NCBI GenBank assembly: GCA_027068795.1
Contig: JAMOMB010000085.1
Coordinates: forward strand, 1-41,307
Length of the DNA stretch: 41,307 nucleotides
Direction: 5' to 3'
From: Sedimenticola sp.
GTDB taxonomy: Bacteria; Pseudomonadota; Gammaproteobacteria; Chromatiales; Chromatiaceae
Shown here: positions 8,763-18,296 of the stretch, in pieces
Position numbering within the stretch: the stretch's first letter is position 1
Layout: each line of letters starts with the position of its first letter
Translations under genes and position numbers: made by a program
Notes under the pieces: generated by a model
Database searches by the model: none
Told to the model about the DNA's origin: nothing
What the model saw: the letters and a program-made list of their open reading frames with translations, nothing else

Positions 8763-9821
8763 GTGAAAATCGACCATATCCAGATCGAGAATTTGCGCAT
8801 TATCCGGAACATGACGCTGGCGCCAGGTGCCGGGCTGAACTTCATCCATGGTGACAATGGCGCGGGAAAGACTTCCGTGCTGGAAGCGATTTTTCTGCTG
8901 GGGCAGGGAAAAAGCTTTCGGCATTCTGATGCGGGGCCGCTGATTCGCCAGGGCCGGGAACAGACGCAAGTAGTGGCGGATTTGCAAACCAGTACAGGAA
9001 TCGCTTCCAGGCTGGGCATTCAGCGCAGTACCCGCGCGTTTGTCGCCAGGCACGGGGGACAAGATGTATCCAGGCGTTCGGAACTCATGCGCTTGTTGCC
9101 ACTGCAATTGATTACCCCGCAATCCCATGAGCTGATTGAAAGAGGCCCGGAATTGCGGCGGCGCTACCTGGATTATGGGTTGTTTCACGTGGAACAACCC
9201 TATCACCAGGTATTGCTGTCTTATCACCGGACGTTGAAACAACGCAATGCCGCCCTGCGTTCCGGAGATATTTTGCTGGCGCGTTCATTCAATGAGCAGC
9301 TGATCTCCTTTTCCCGGGTGATCCTGAAAAGCCGCCAGGAGCTATTGGCGAAAATCGAAGCACAACTGGCAATCTTTGTAGAGGCTACAGCGTTTCCAGT
9401 GTCCATTGCGCTACGCTTGTCCAAAGGCTGGAAAACCGGACTGGAACTGAATGAAGCCCTGGAAAAGGCGGAGCGGCAGGATTTGTCCCGTGGTTTTACC
9501 AGTGTTGGTGTCCACCGTGGGCAGCTGAAAGTCCTTGCTGCTGGCGTAGCGGCCGATAAAACCCTGTCGAGGGGGCAGCAAAAACTGCTCATCTATGGTT
9601 TGGTGTTGTCCTTGTCCCGATTGATCCTGGAGAAAACCAATGAGCCGCCCTTGTTGTTGATCGATGATTTGGGTGCAGAGCTGGATAACGTGAACTCACA
9701 AAGAATATTGGATTTTCTGGAAAGAACAGGTATGCAGACCTTTATTACGGTACTGGATGCCCGTAGATACCAATTGCCGGATAGCGCCAAGCTGTTCCAC
9801 GTGAAACATGGCGTGATTTGA
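8763..9821 (+). CDS. recF: DNA replication and repair protein RecF
   Basis: A 352-residue SMC-like ATPase that helps load RecA at gaps in stalled replication forks. Walker A is GDNGAGKT (residues 30-37). The ABC-type signature LSRGQQKLL and the Walker B stretch LLLIDDLGAELD lie near the C-terminus. The start is GTG 8763; the protein then begins KIDHIQIENLRII, as usual for RecF. Two parS-like sites are written into the coding sequence, at 9181-9196 and in the last codons at 9793-9808. Confidence 0.97.
   Translation: MKIDHIQIENLRIIRNMTLAPGAGLNFIHGDNGAGKTSVLEAIFLLGQGKSFRHSDAGPLIRQGREQTQVVADLQTSTGIASRLGIQRSTRAFVARHGGQDVSRRSELMRLLPLQLITPQSHELIERGPELRRRYLDYGLFHVEQPYHQVLLSYHRTLKQRNAALRSGDILLARSFNEQLISFSRVILKSRQELLAKIEAQLAIFVEATAFPVSIALRLSKGWKTGLELNEALEKAERQDLSRGFTSVGVHRGQLKVLAAGVAADKTLSRGQQKLLIYGLVLSLSRLILEKTNEPPLLLIDDLGAELDNVNSQRILDFLERTGMQTFITVLDARRYQLPDSAKLFHVKHGVI
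9181..9196. other. parS centromere site inside recF
   Basis: TGTTTCACGTGGAACA differs at one base from the widespread ParB-binding parS consensus TGTTTCACGTGAAACA. The flanks extend the symmetry (GGGT...ACCC). parS sites close to the origin are where ParB loads for chromosome segregation. The parAB genes are not in this window. Confidence 0.85.
9793..9808. other. parS centromere site at the end of recF
   Basis: TGTTCCACGTGAAACA differs at one base from the parS consensus TGTTTCACGTGAAACA. It lies 612 bases from the first site and ends 13 bases before the recF stop codon is complete. Two sites this close suggest a deliberate ParB loading zone. Confidence 0.85.
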
Positions 9822-9861
9822 AGCGCGGCAGTCTGAATCATCGGGGTTCTAAGCCATTGTC

Positions 9862-9870
9862 TGGTATAAT
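9862..9870 (+). promoter_or_regulatory. Extended -10 promoter of gyrB
   Basis: TGGTATAAT contains a perfect TATAAT (9865-9870) preceded by the TG of an extended -10 element. It lies 34 bases before the gyrB ATG. No good -35 box is present at 16-18 bases, which fits an extended -10 promoter. Confidence 0.6.
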
Positions 9871-9885
9871 GCTTTGAGGATTTAG

Positions 9886-12321
<2,436 letters not shown>

Positions 12322-12326
12322 TTAAA

Positions 12327-12356
12327 TTATCCACAGAAGATATTTTCTGTGGATAA
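12327..12356. other. Inverted pair of perfect DnaA boxes after gyrB
   Basis: TTATCCACA (12327-12335) and its complement TGTGGATAA (12348-12356) are the ends of a perfect 12-bp inverted repeat, TTATCCACAGAA / TTCTGTGGATAA, with a 6-base spacer. It begins five bases after the gyrB stop codon. It could bind DnaA, act as an RNA hairpin ending gyrB transcription, or both. A T-tract (12372-12378) lies 15 bases beyond the stem, too far for a standard terminator. Confidence 0.7.
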
Positions 12357-12385
12357 AATGTGAAAAACCAATTTTTTTCAGAGAA

Positions 12386-12410
12386 CCAAAACAGAACAAC
12401 AATGTTTTGG
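12386..12410. repeat. Inverted repeat in the gyrB-plsC gap
   Basis: CCAAAACA (12386-12393) and TGTTTTGG (12403-12410) form a perfect 8-bp inverted repeat with a 9-base loop. It lies between the convergent gyrB and plsC. Neither strand has a U-tract directly after the stem, so it is at best a weak terminator. Confidence 0.45.
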
Positions 12411-12432
12411 ACGCAATTGCGCTGTTCCTGTT

Positions 12433-13155
12433 TCAAGGGCGGGAAGGAAGCCTGGCCACCTCCGCCTCTATCCAGGCCTCCACCTTGCGGGTGATTTCCG
12501 CAGCGGTCATGCCCGCCGGATCAAAAGCCTCGCCCACCACCAGATCGATGGTGCCGGGGTATTTTTTCAGTCCCCGCCGCCGCCAGAATACCCCGGCATT
12601 GTGCGCCATGGGAATCACGGGATAGCCGGATTTTTCCGCGAGCAAGGCGCCGCCGATGCCGTATTTTCTCTTTTCGCCCGGGGCGGTGCGGGTGCCTTCG
12701 GGGAAGATGATGATGACCCGGCCCTGTTCAAGCAGCTCCGTGCCCCGCTCCACGATTTTCCTTACCGCCAGGCGACCGGCGCTGCGGTCGATGGGGATAT
12801 TGGGGATGGCCGCCAGGGCCCAGCCGAAAACCGGCAGGCGCATGAGCTCCTGCTTCAGTATCCAGGATTGCTGCGGCCGAATGATGGCCTTGAGCGCGAT
12901 GGTTTCCCAGGTGGATTGGTGCTTGCACATGACGATGGCGGCATGCTTTGGGAGGTTTTCCCTGCCATGGATGCGGTATTTCAGCCCGCATAGCACCTTC
13001 ATCAGCCATAGATTTACCCTGCCCCAGGCGGCAGCGATGCGATCCCGGACAGACAGGGGCAGCAGCAGGCCAATGGTGACGATTGCCAGGCCGAATAGTG
13101 CGATACTGGCGATCATGGCAATGAAATAGAGCATGGAGCGCAAGGTGATCAGCAT
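12433..13155 (-). CDS. plsC: 1-acyl-sn-glycerol-3-phosphate acyltransferase (PlsC family)
   Basis: A 240-residue membrane-bound acyltransferase that adds the second acyl chain to lysophosphatidic acid, giving phosphatidic acid. Residues 5-35 contain one or two membrane helices. The catalytic motif is CKHQSTWE (residues 77-84), an H-x4-E form instead of the usual H-x4-D, as seen in the subfamily found next to gmhB. The phosphate-binding motif is FPEGTRT (151-157). The start overlaps the end of gmhB by seven bases. It is the last gene of glyQ-glyS-mazG-gmhB-plsC, an order shared with pseudomonads. Confidence 0.93.
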   Translation of the reverse strand: MLITLRSMLYFIAMIASIALFGLAIVTIGLLLPLSVRDRIAAAWGRVNLWLMKVLCGLKYRIHGRENLPKHAAIVMCKHQSTWETIALKAIIRPQQSWILKQELMRLPVFGWALAAIPNIPIDRSAGRLAVRKIVERGTELLEQGRVIIIFPEGTRTAPGEKRKYGIGGALLAEKSGYPVIPMAHNAGVFWRRRGLKKYPGTIDLVVGEAFDPAGMTAAEITRKVEAWIEAEVARLPSRP

Positions 13156-13718
13156 GGTGATTCCTGTAACAAGCAGTCTACAGCCTGGCTGAGATCATCG
13201 AATACGGGTATTTCCTTCATGTCGCGGATTCCCCGGAGCTGTTCCACGGTATTCGCGCCTTTGCCGGTGCGCACCAACAGGGGCCGGGCATGAACCGCCC
13301 GGGCCGCCTGCAAATCCCTGAGGCTGTCGCCGATCACGGGAACGCCTACCAGATCGATACTCCAGCGCTGCGCCAGTTGCTGGTAGAGGCCGGGAAGTGG
13401 CTTGCGGCAACTGCAGCCCTCTTCCGGCGCATGAGGGCAAAAGGCGATGAGATCGATGTGGCTGCCCAGTTTGGCCAGCAGGCGCTGCATCTTGTCGTGC
13501 ATGGCATTGAGGCTGGCCCTGTCGAACAGTCCCCGGCCAATGCCGGACTGGTTGCTGGCGATGCCCACCAGATAGCCCGCCTGCTTCAGCCTGGCAATGG
13601 CTTCCAAGCTGCCTTCGATGGGCTGCCATTCGTCCGGCGTCTTGATGAAGTGAGGGGAATCGGCGTTGATGACGCCATCCCGGTCCAGAATGATATGGCG
13701 CATATGGGAGGAAGGCAT
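13149..13718 (-). CDS. gmhB: D-glycero-D-manno-heptose 1,7-bisphosphate 7-phosphatase
   Basis: A 189-residue HAD-superfamily phosphatase of the GmhB type. It removes the 7-phosphate of heptose bisphosphate in the pathway to ADP-heptose for the lipopolysaccharide core. Motif I is LDRDGVIN, with the two catalytic aspartates at residues 12 and 14. The zinc-binding loop CPHAPEEGCSCRKPLPG and the motif VIGDSLRDLQAA are present. ATG 13718 has GGAG about 12 bases upstream; a second ATG five codons later has no ribosome site. It overlaps plsC by seven bases and starts nine bases after the MazG-like gene. Confidence 0.93.
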   Translation of the reverse strand: MPSSHMRHIILDRDGVINADSPHFIKTPDEWQPIEGSLEAIARLKQAGYLVGIASNQSGIGRGLFDRASLNAMHDKMQRLLAKLGSHIDLIAFCPHAPEEGCSCRKPLPGLYQQLAQRWSIDLVGVPVIGDSLRDLQAARAVHARPLLVRTGKGANTVEQLRGIRDMKEIPVFDDLSQAVDCLLQESPC

Positions 13719-13727
13719 GAAGAGGCG

Positions 13728-14069
13728 TTACTCCATATCCCGAAACTCGGACACCCGGATGCGCCCGTTGACCATGCGGGATTCGCGCTGCATGAGCTTG
13801 TCCATTTTCCGCCAGAAGGCCTGGTTGAGATCGAAGTCGGCGGCGATGCCAGTGCCCATGAGCAGAATCAGCAGATCCGCCACCTCTTCTGCAAGTAAGT
13901 GCTTACTTTTCCCCTTGGTCACACAGGAGGATATTTCTCCCAGCTCTTCGGCCATGAGGGCAATGCGGTAATTCAGTTCCTCGCCGCCGGTATTCTTGAA
14001 ATCATGCTTGTCGTGAAAGGCCTGCACGGCTTCCATCATCGCCTGCCAGGAGTCGGCTTGTGGATTCAT
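13728..14069 (-). CDS. MazG-like nucleotide pyrophosphohydrolase
   Basis: A 113-residue all-alpha NTP pyrophosphohydrolase of the MazG superfamily, likely splitting NTPs or modified nucleotides to NMP and pyrophosphate. The metal-binding pattern is visible as EELGE followed by EEVAD (MAEELGEISS and LAEEVADLLILLM). The substrate is unknown. A strong AGGAGG lies before ATG 14069, next to the glyS stop, so translation is linked to the glyQS operon. In many relatives gmhB follows glyS directly, so this gene looks like an insertion into the conserved order. A SlmA-like palindrome lies inside it (13895-13906). Confidence 0.85.
   Translation of the reverse strand: MNPQADSWQAMMEAVQAFHDKHDFKNTGGEELNYRIALMAEELGEISSCVTKGKSKHLLAEEVADLLILLMGTGIAADFDLNQAFWRKMDKLMQRESRMVNGRIRVSEFRDME
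13895..13906. other. SlmA-binding-site-like palindrome inside the MazG-like gene
   Basis: GTAAGTGCTTAC matches GTGAGTACTCAC at 9 of 12 positions and is nearly self-complementary (AAGTAAG-TG-CTTACTT). It has AA on the left and TTTTCC on the right, as at 2862 and 15499. Here the motif is read in a different codon frame (KGKSKHLLA). Confidence 0.55.
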
Positions 14070-14079
14070 CTTTCCCTCC

Positions 14080-16155
14080 TCATTGTTGCAGACGGGAAAT
14101 ATCGGCCACCCGCAGGAACAGGGCGCTGAGCTGCTTCAGCAGCGCCAGGCGGTTGCAGCGCAGCCCTTCTTCTTCGGCCATTACCATCACGTCATCGAAG
14201 AAGCGGTCTACCGTGGCGCGCAGTCCGGCCAGGGCTTTCAGAGCGGATTGATAATCGCCTTTCGCCAGCAACGGGGCCACCTGTACCTGCATGGTCTGCA
14301 ACTGATGGAACAGGGATTTCTCGGCGGGATCATGCAGCAGCTGTTCATCCACCTCACCAGGAAGAGGTTCCCCGGCTTTTCGCAGGATGTTGCGGATGCG
14401 TTTGTTCGCCGCCGCCAGGGCTTCTGCTTCCGGCAGCTGGAGGAAGGATTGCACCGCCCGGATGCGCGCATCAAGGTCCGGGATGCTGCGGGGCCGAACG
14501 GCGCTCACCGACTCGAAGAGCGGGCCGGGAACCCCCTCATCCGCCAGCAACACTTTCAGGCGCTCCATGAGAAAGGCGTATACGGCGTCCAGGGTATCTT
14601 TTTCGGAGATGCGATCCTGCAAGGCGGACACAGCATGATCCAGCAATTCCCGGATGTCCAGGGTTAGTGAGTGCTCACGAATAATGCGCAATGCTCCCAG
14701 GGCCGCCCGGCGCAGGGCGAAAGGATCCTTGTCACCTGTGGGTTTCATGCCGATGCCGAAAATGCCGCACAGGGTATCGATTTTCTCCGCCAGGGACAGG
14801 GCGATGCCCGCGGGGGTTCGGGGCAGGCGGTCACCGGAATAGCGTGGCAGGTAAAACTCTTCCAGGGCCAAGGCCAGCGCTTCCGGCTCGCCGTCGCGCA
14901 GGGCCTGGTAGCGGCCCATGACGCCCTGCATGTCGGCGAATTCGCCCACCATATGGGTCATGAGATCACAGCGGCTGAGCATGCCGGCTCGCTGCGCAAG
15001 ACGGGGATCGGCGCCGGTCTGTTGCGCAATCCAGGCGGCGAGATCGGCAACGCGCAGGGATTTGTCATACATGCTGCCCAGGTCTTTCTGGAATACCACG
15101 GTTTTCAGGGATTCGACATGATCTTCCAGCTTGTGTTTGCCATCCTGCTCCCAGAAGAACATGGCGTCGGCAAGGCGCGGACGGATCACGCGCTCGTTGC
15201 CTTCGCTGATCACCTCCGGTTTCGGGCTGTCGATATTGGCAATGGTGATGAAGTGGTTCATCAGCCGGCCTTCGGCGTCGAACAGAGGGAAGTATTTCTG
15301 GTTCTTCTTCATGGTGAGAATCAGGGCTTCCGGGGGAACCGCCAGGTATTTTTCCTCGAAACTGCCGGTGATGGCCACGGGCCATTCGTTGAGGGCGGTC
15401 ACCTCGTCCAGGAGATCGGCATCGATATCCGCCCTGCCCCCCAGGGCCTCCGCTACCTTTTCCACCTGGGCCTGTATGTTGTTCCGCCGGGTTTCGAAGT
15501 GAGCGATCACTTTTCCTTGAGATTCGAGCACATGGGCATAGCTATCCGGTGTAGTGATGGTCAGGGCAGCCGGGTGATGAAAGCGGTGGCCGTGGCTCGA
15601 TGTTCCTGCATCCACGTCCAGCAAGTGGCAGGGGATGATGGCATCACCCTGTTTGAACAGCAGCCAATGCACCGGACGCACGAACTGGGCGTCGGAGCTG
15701 CCCCAGCGCATGCGCTTGGGAATGGGCAGGCGGTTCAGGGCGTTTTCGGCGATCTGTGGCAGCAGTTCGGCGGCGGGTCTGCCCTTTTCCTCCACCTGGT
15801 ACATGAGCCATTCGCCCTTGTCTGTCTTCAGGCGCTGGAGTTGATCCACGGTGACGCCGCAGGAACGGGCAAAACCTTCGGCGGCCCTGCTGGGATTGCC
15901 TTCGGCATCGAAGGCCGCCTGCACCGCGGGTCCGCGCTTCTCGATCTTCCGGTCGGGCTGGCGGGTGGCGCAGTCCTTGACCAGCAATGCCAGGCGTCTT
16001 GGGGCGGCGTAAGGAATTGCTTCGCCGTGTTGCAGCCCGGCCTCATCCAGGCCGGCGATAAACGCCTTCTCCAGGGCGGCGGAGAGTTTTTTCAGGGCCA
16101 CCGGCGGTAATTCCTCGGTGCCCAGTTCGAAAATCAGATCCTGAAAATCGCTCAT
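14080..16155 (-). CDS. glyS: Glycine--tRNA ligase beta subunit
   Basis: A 691-residue GlyS (E. coli 689), the tRNA-binding subunit of the tetrameric glycyl-tRNA synthetase. The N-terminus [18 protein letters not shown], the internal [20 protein letters not shown] and the HD-like domain typical of the family are present. The start ATG at 16155 overlaps the glyQ stop in an ATGA arrangement, so a longer open frame upstream is a shadow of glyQ. Two SlmA-like palindromes lie in the gene (14667-14678 and 15499-15510). Confidence 0.98.
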   Translation of the reverse strand: MSDFQDLIFELGTEELPPVALKKLSAALEKAFIAGLDEAGLQHGEAIPYAAPRRLALLVKDCATRQPDRKIEKRGPAVQAAFDAEGNPSRAAEGFARSCGVTVDQLQRLKTDKGEWLMYQVEEKGRPAAELLPQIAENALNRLPIPKRMRWGSSDAQFVRPVHWLLFKQGDAIIPCHLLDVDAGTSSHGHRFHHPAALTITTPDSYAHVLESQGKVIAHFETRRNNIQAQVEKVAEALGGRADIDADLLDEVTALNEWPVAITGSFEEKYLAVPPEALILTMKKNQKYFPLFDAEGRLMNHFITIANIDSPKPEVISEGNERVIRPRLADAMFFWEQDGKHKLEDHVESLKTVVFQKDLGSMYDKSLRVADLAAWIAQQTGADPRLAQRAGMLSRCDLMTHMVGEFADMQGVMGRYQALRDGEPEALALALEEFYLPRYSGDRLPRTPAGIALSLAEKIDTLCGIFGIGMKPTGDKDPFALRRAALGALRIIREHSLTLDIRELLDHAVSALQDRISEKDTLDAVYAFLMERLKVLLADEGVPGPLFESVSAVRPRSIPDLDARIRAVQSFLQLPEAEALAAANKRIRNILRKAGEPLPGEVDEQLLHDPAEKSLFHQLQTMQVQVAPLLAKGDYQSALKALAGLRATVDRFFDDVMVMAEEEGLRCNRLALLKQLSALFLRVADISRLQQ
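14667..14678. other. SlmA-binding-site-like palindrome inside glyS (first)
   Basis: GTGAGTGCTCAC matches the SlmA consensus GTGAGTACTCAC at 11 of 12 positions. Its flanks (TTA and GAATAA) lack the TTTTCC of the other group. Confidence 0.6.
15499..15510. other. SlmA-binding-site-like palindrome inside glyS (second)
   Basis: GTGAGCGATCAC keeps both outer arms GTGAG and TCAC of the SlmA consensus (9 of 12) and has AA before and TTTTCC after it. It encodes GKVIAHF of GlyS. Confidence 0.5.
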
Positions 16156-17066
16156 GATGCGCCCTCCTCCCGGAGCATGGGAAAGCCGAGTTTCTCCCGG
16201 GCCTCGTAATAGGCCTGGGCCACGGCCCGGGCCAGGGTGCGCACCCGCAGGATGTAGCGCTGGCGCTCGGTGACGGAGATGGCGTGGCGGGCGTCCAGCA
16301 GATTGAAGGCGTGGGAGGCCTTGAGCACCTGTTCGTAGGCGGGCAGGGGCAGGCCCAGCCCGATGAGCTTGTTGCTGTCCTGCTCGCACTGGTCGAAGAG
16401 CCGGAACAGGAAATCCACGTCGGCGTGTTCGAAATTGTAGGCGGACTGCTCCACCTCGTTCTGGTGAAAGACGTCGCCATAGGTCACCGGGCCATCCGGG
16501 CCGTTGGCCCAGATCAGGTCATAAATGCTCTCCACCCCTTGGATATACATGGCGATGCGCTCCAGGCCATAGGTAATTTCCCCGGTGACGGGGCGGCAGT
16601 CCAGTCCCCCCACCTGCTGGAAATAGGTGAACTGGGTGACTTCCATGCCATTGAGCCAGACTTCCCAGCCCAGACCCCAGGCCCCCAGGGTGGGGGACTC
16701 CCAGTTGTCTTCCACGAAGCGCACGTCATGCACATGCAGATCCATGCCCAGCATTTCCAGGGAACCCAGATACAGCTCCTGGATGTTCTTTGGCGAGGGC
16801 TTGAGCACCACCTGGAACTGGTAATAATGCTGCAGGCGGTTGGGGTTCTCGCCATAGCGGCCGTCCGTGGGCCGCCGGGAGGGTTGTACATAGGCGGCGT
16901 TCCAGGGTTCGGGGCCGATGGAACGCAGGAAAGTGGCGGTATGGAAGGTGCCCGCGCCCATTTCCATGTCATAGGGCTGCAAGATCACGCAGCCCTGCTG
17001 GTCCCAATATTGCTGCAGGGCGAAGATCAGTCCCTGAAAGGTGGAAACATCCGGCGAATCGTTCAT
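16152..17066 (-). CDS. glyQ: Glycine--tRNA ligase alpha subunit
   Basis: A 304-residue GlyQ (E. coli 303), the catalytic class II subunit that makes glycyl-adenylate. Family hallmarks include [36 protein letters not shown] and [23 protein letters not shown] 17066 ([15 protein letters not shown]) aligns with the E. coli start; the frame could extend to 17099 but without reason. It is the first gene of the glyQ-glyS-mazG-gmhB-plsC operon. Confidence 0.98.
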   Translation of the reverse strand: MNDSPDVSTFQGLIFALQQYWDQQGCVILQPYDMEMGAGTFHTATFLRSIGPEPWNAAYVQPSRRPTDGRYGENPNRLQHYYQFQVVLKPSPKNIQELYLGSLEMLGMDLHVHDVRFVEDNWESPTLGAWGLGWEVWLNGMEVTQFTYFQQVGGLDCRPVTGEITYGLERIAMYIQGVESIYDLIWANGPDGPVTYGDVFHQNEVEQSAYNFEHADVDFLFRLFDQCEQDSNKLIGLGLPLPAYEQVLKASHAFNLLDARHAISVTERQRYILRVRTLARAVAQAYYEAREKLGFPMLREEGAS

Positions 17067-17098
17067 GTTCAAGGCAGGGGAAAAGGCACAAAACGCCA

Positions 17099-17104
17099 AT
17101 TATA
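17099..17104 (-). promoter_or_regulatory. Possible -10 box of the glyQ operon promoter
   Basis: On the minus strand TATAAT lies 33 bases before the glyQ start. No convincing -35 box is seen at the right distance, so the call is weak. The rest of the 216-base gap to the TAXI gene (17067-17282) shows TATACT at 17242-17247 as a possible -10 for that gene. Confidence 0.35.
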
Positions 17105-17282
17105 CTGGCAAACGCACCGGCGGGGTTTATTTCACCGGTTTTTTTCCAGCCGAATGGAATCCAGGTCTGGACAGGTGAAAACCCCGGTGCATCGAGGGAA
17201 GAAGGCGGCGGATATTGGTGGAAGCCGGGAAAGATGGCGTTTATACTTTCCCCTGGCTTCAGCCATCCTCAGGAGAGCAGCA

Positions 17283-18245
17283 ATGAAAAAATCATTTTTT
17301 ATATCAATTACTTCGGCGATTTGTCTGGCAGTTGCCAGCATTGGCGCCGCCCATGCGGGAAAGCGGGTGGTTTTCGCGGGCGGCCCGGCAGGTGGTACTT
17401 TCCAGATCGTCGCCAATGCGATCCAGACGTATAAGCCGGTAAAAGAGATCAAGGCGTTCACGGTAAAGGCCCAGTCTTCCGCAGGTTCCGTGGAGAACCT
17501 TCGCAAGGTCAATTCCGGACGCGCCGATTTCGGCGTCGTCTATTCCGGTCATGTCTATCTTGGCCGAAACGGCAAGATGAAGAATGACAAGAAAAAGTAC
17601 GAAAACGTGCTTGCCGTGAGCTTCCTCTATGGCGCACCGGCGCAGCTGGTGGTGCGCAAGGGTTCCGGCATTACATCCACCAAGGATCTGGTGGGCAAGA
17701 AAGTAGGCGTCGGCAACGCGGGTTCCGGCGCATTCGCCAACTGTGAGCTGTTTTTCAACCACCTCGGGATCTGGGACAAGATCGAAAGAAACGCCATGGG
17801 CTACAATGACGCAGCCGCAGCATTCGGCAACAACCAGCTGGACGCCTTCTGGCTGTTTACCGCCTTTCCGTCAGGCGCGGTGGTGATGGCGGCGCAAACC
17901 AATGATATCGAACTCATTGATCTGGGCGCGGATGCCGAGTCCTCCGGCTTCTACAAGGAATATCCGTATTTTTCCAAGCTGACCATACCTGCCGGCACCT
18001 ACAAGGGCGTTGATACCGACGTATCCTCTTTCCAGGATTCCGCCCTCTGGGTGGCCAATGCCGACGTGCCTGAAGAGGTCGTCTACAAGTTGCTCTCCAC
18101 CATCTATACCGATGAAGGCCTGGCCCATATGGTCGGTCAAAAGAAGACATTTAAGTCCATGACCATAGAGAACGCTGTCAACGGCATTGTCACGCCCATG
18201 CATCCTGGCGCGATAAAGTTCTGGAAAGAGAAAGGCGTACTGTAA
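17283..18245 (+). CDS. TAXI-family TRAP transporter solute-binding protein
   Basis: A 320-residue periplasmic receptor with a signal peptide (MKKSFFISITSAICLAVA...AHA, cleavage near residue 25). The mature protein starts KRVVFAGGPAGGTFQIVANAI, the TAXI hallmark. It later shows SSAGSVENLRKVNSGRADFG and VGVGNAGSGA, features of the NMT1/TAXI ligand-binding fold. It captures a small solute, often an organic acid or amino acid, and hands it to the TRAP permease encoded next. The ligand cannot be told from sequence. AGGAGAG sits six bases before ATG 17283; the frame is open far upstream opposite glyQ but only this start gives a signal peptide. Confidence 0.93.
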   Translation: MKKSFFISITSAICLAVASIGAAHAGKRVVFAGGPAGGTFQIVANAIQTYKPVKEIKAFTVKAQSSAGSVENLRKVNSGRADFGVVYSGHVYLGRNGKMKNDKKKYENVLAVSFLYGAPAQLVVRKGSGITSTKDLVGKKVGVGNAGSGAFANCELFFNHLGIWDKIERNAMGYNDAAAAFGNNQLDAFWLFTAFPSGAVVMAAQTNDIELIDLGADAESSGFYKEYPYFSKLTIPAGTYKGVDTDVSSFQDSALWVANADVPEEVVYKLLSTIYTDEGLAHMVGQKKTFKSMTIENAVNGIVTPMHPGAIKFWKEKGVL

Positions 18246-18296
18246 CAGTGCCCGGCGGGGCATCCGGCAGCGGCCGGCAACAGTCGGGGCGCGGTC

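Noticed and set aside
13241-13256. Half parS-like sequence TGTTCCACG in gmhB
   Set aside because: The second arm does not match at all.
16284-17282. Long N-terminal extension of the TAXI receptor frame
   Set aside because: It overlaps glyQ on the other strand and would bury the signal peptide that starts at 17283.
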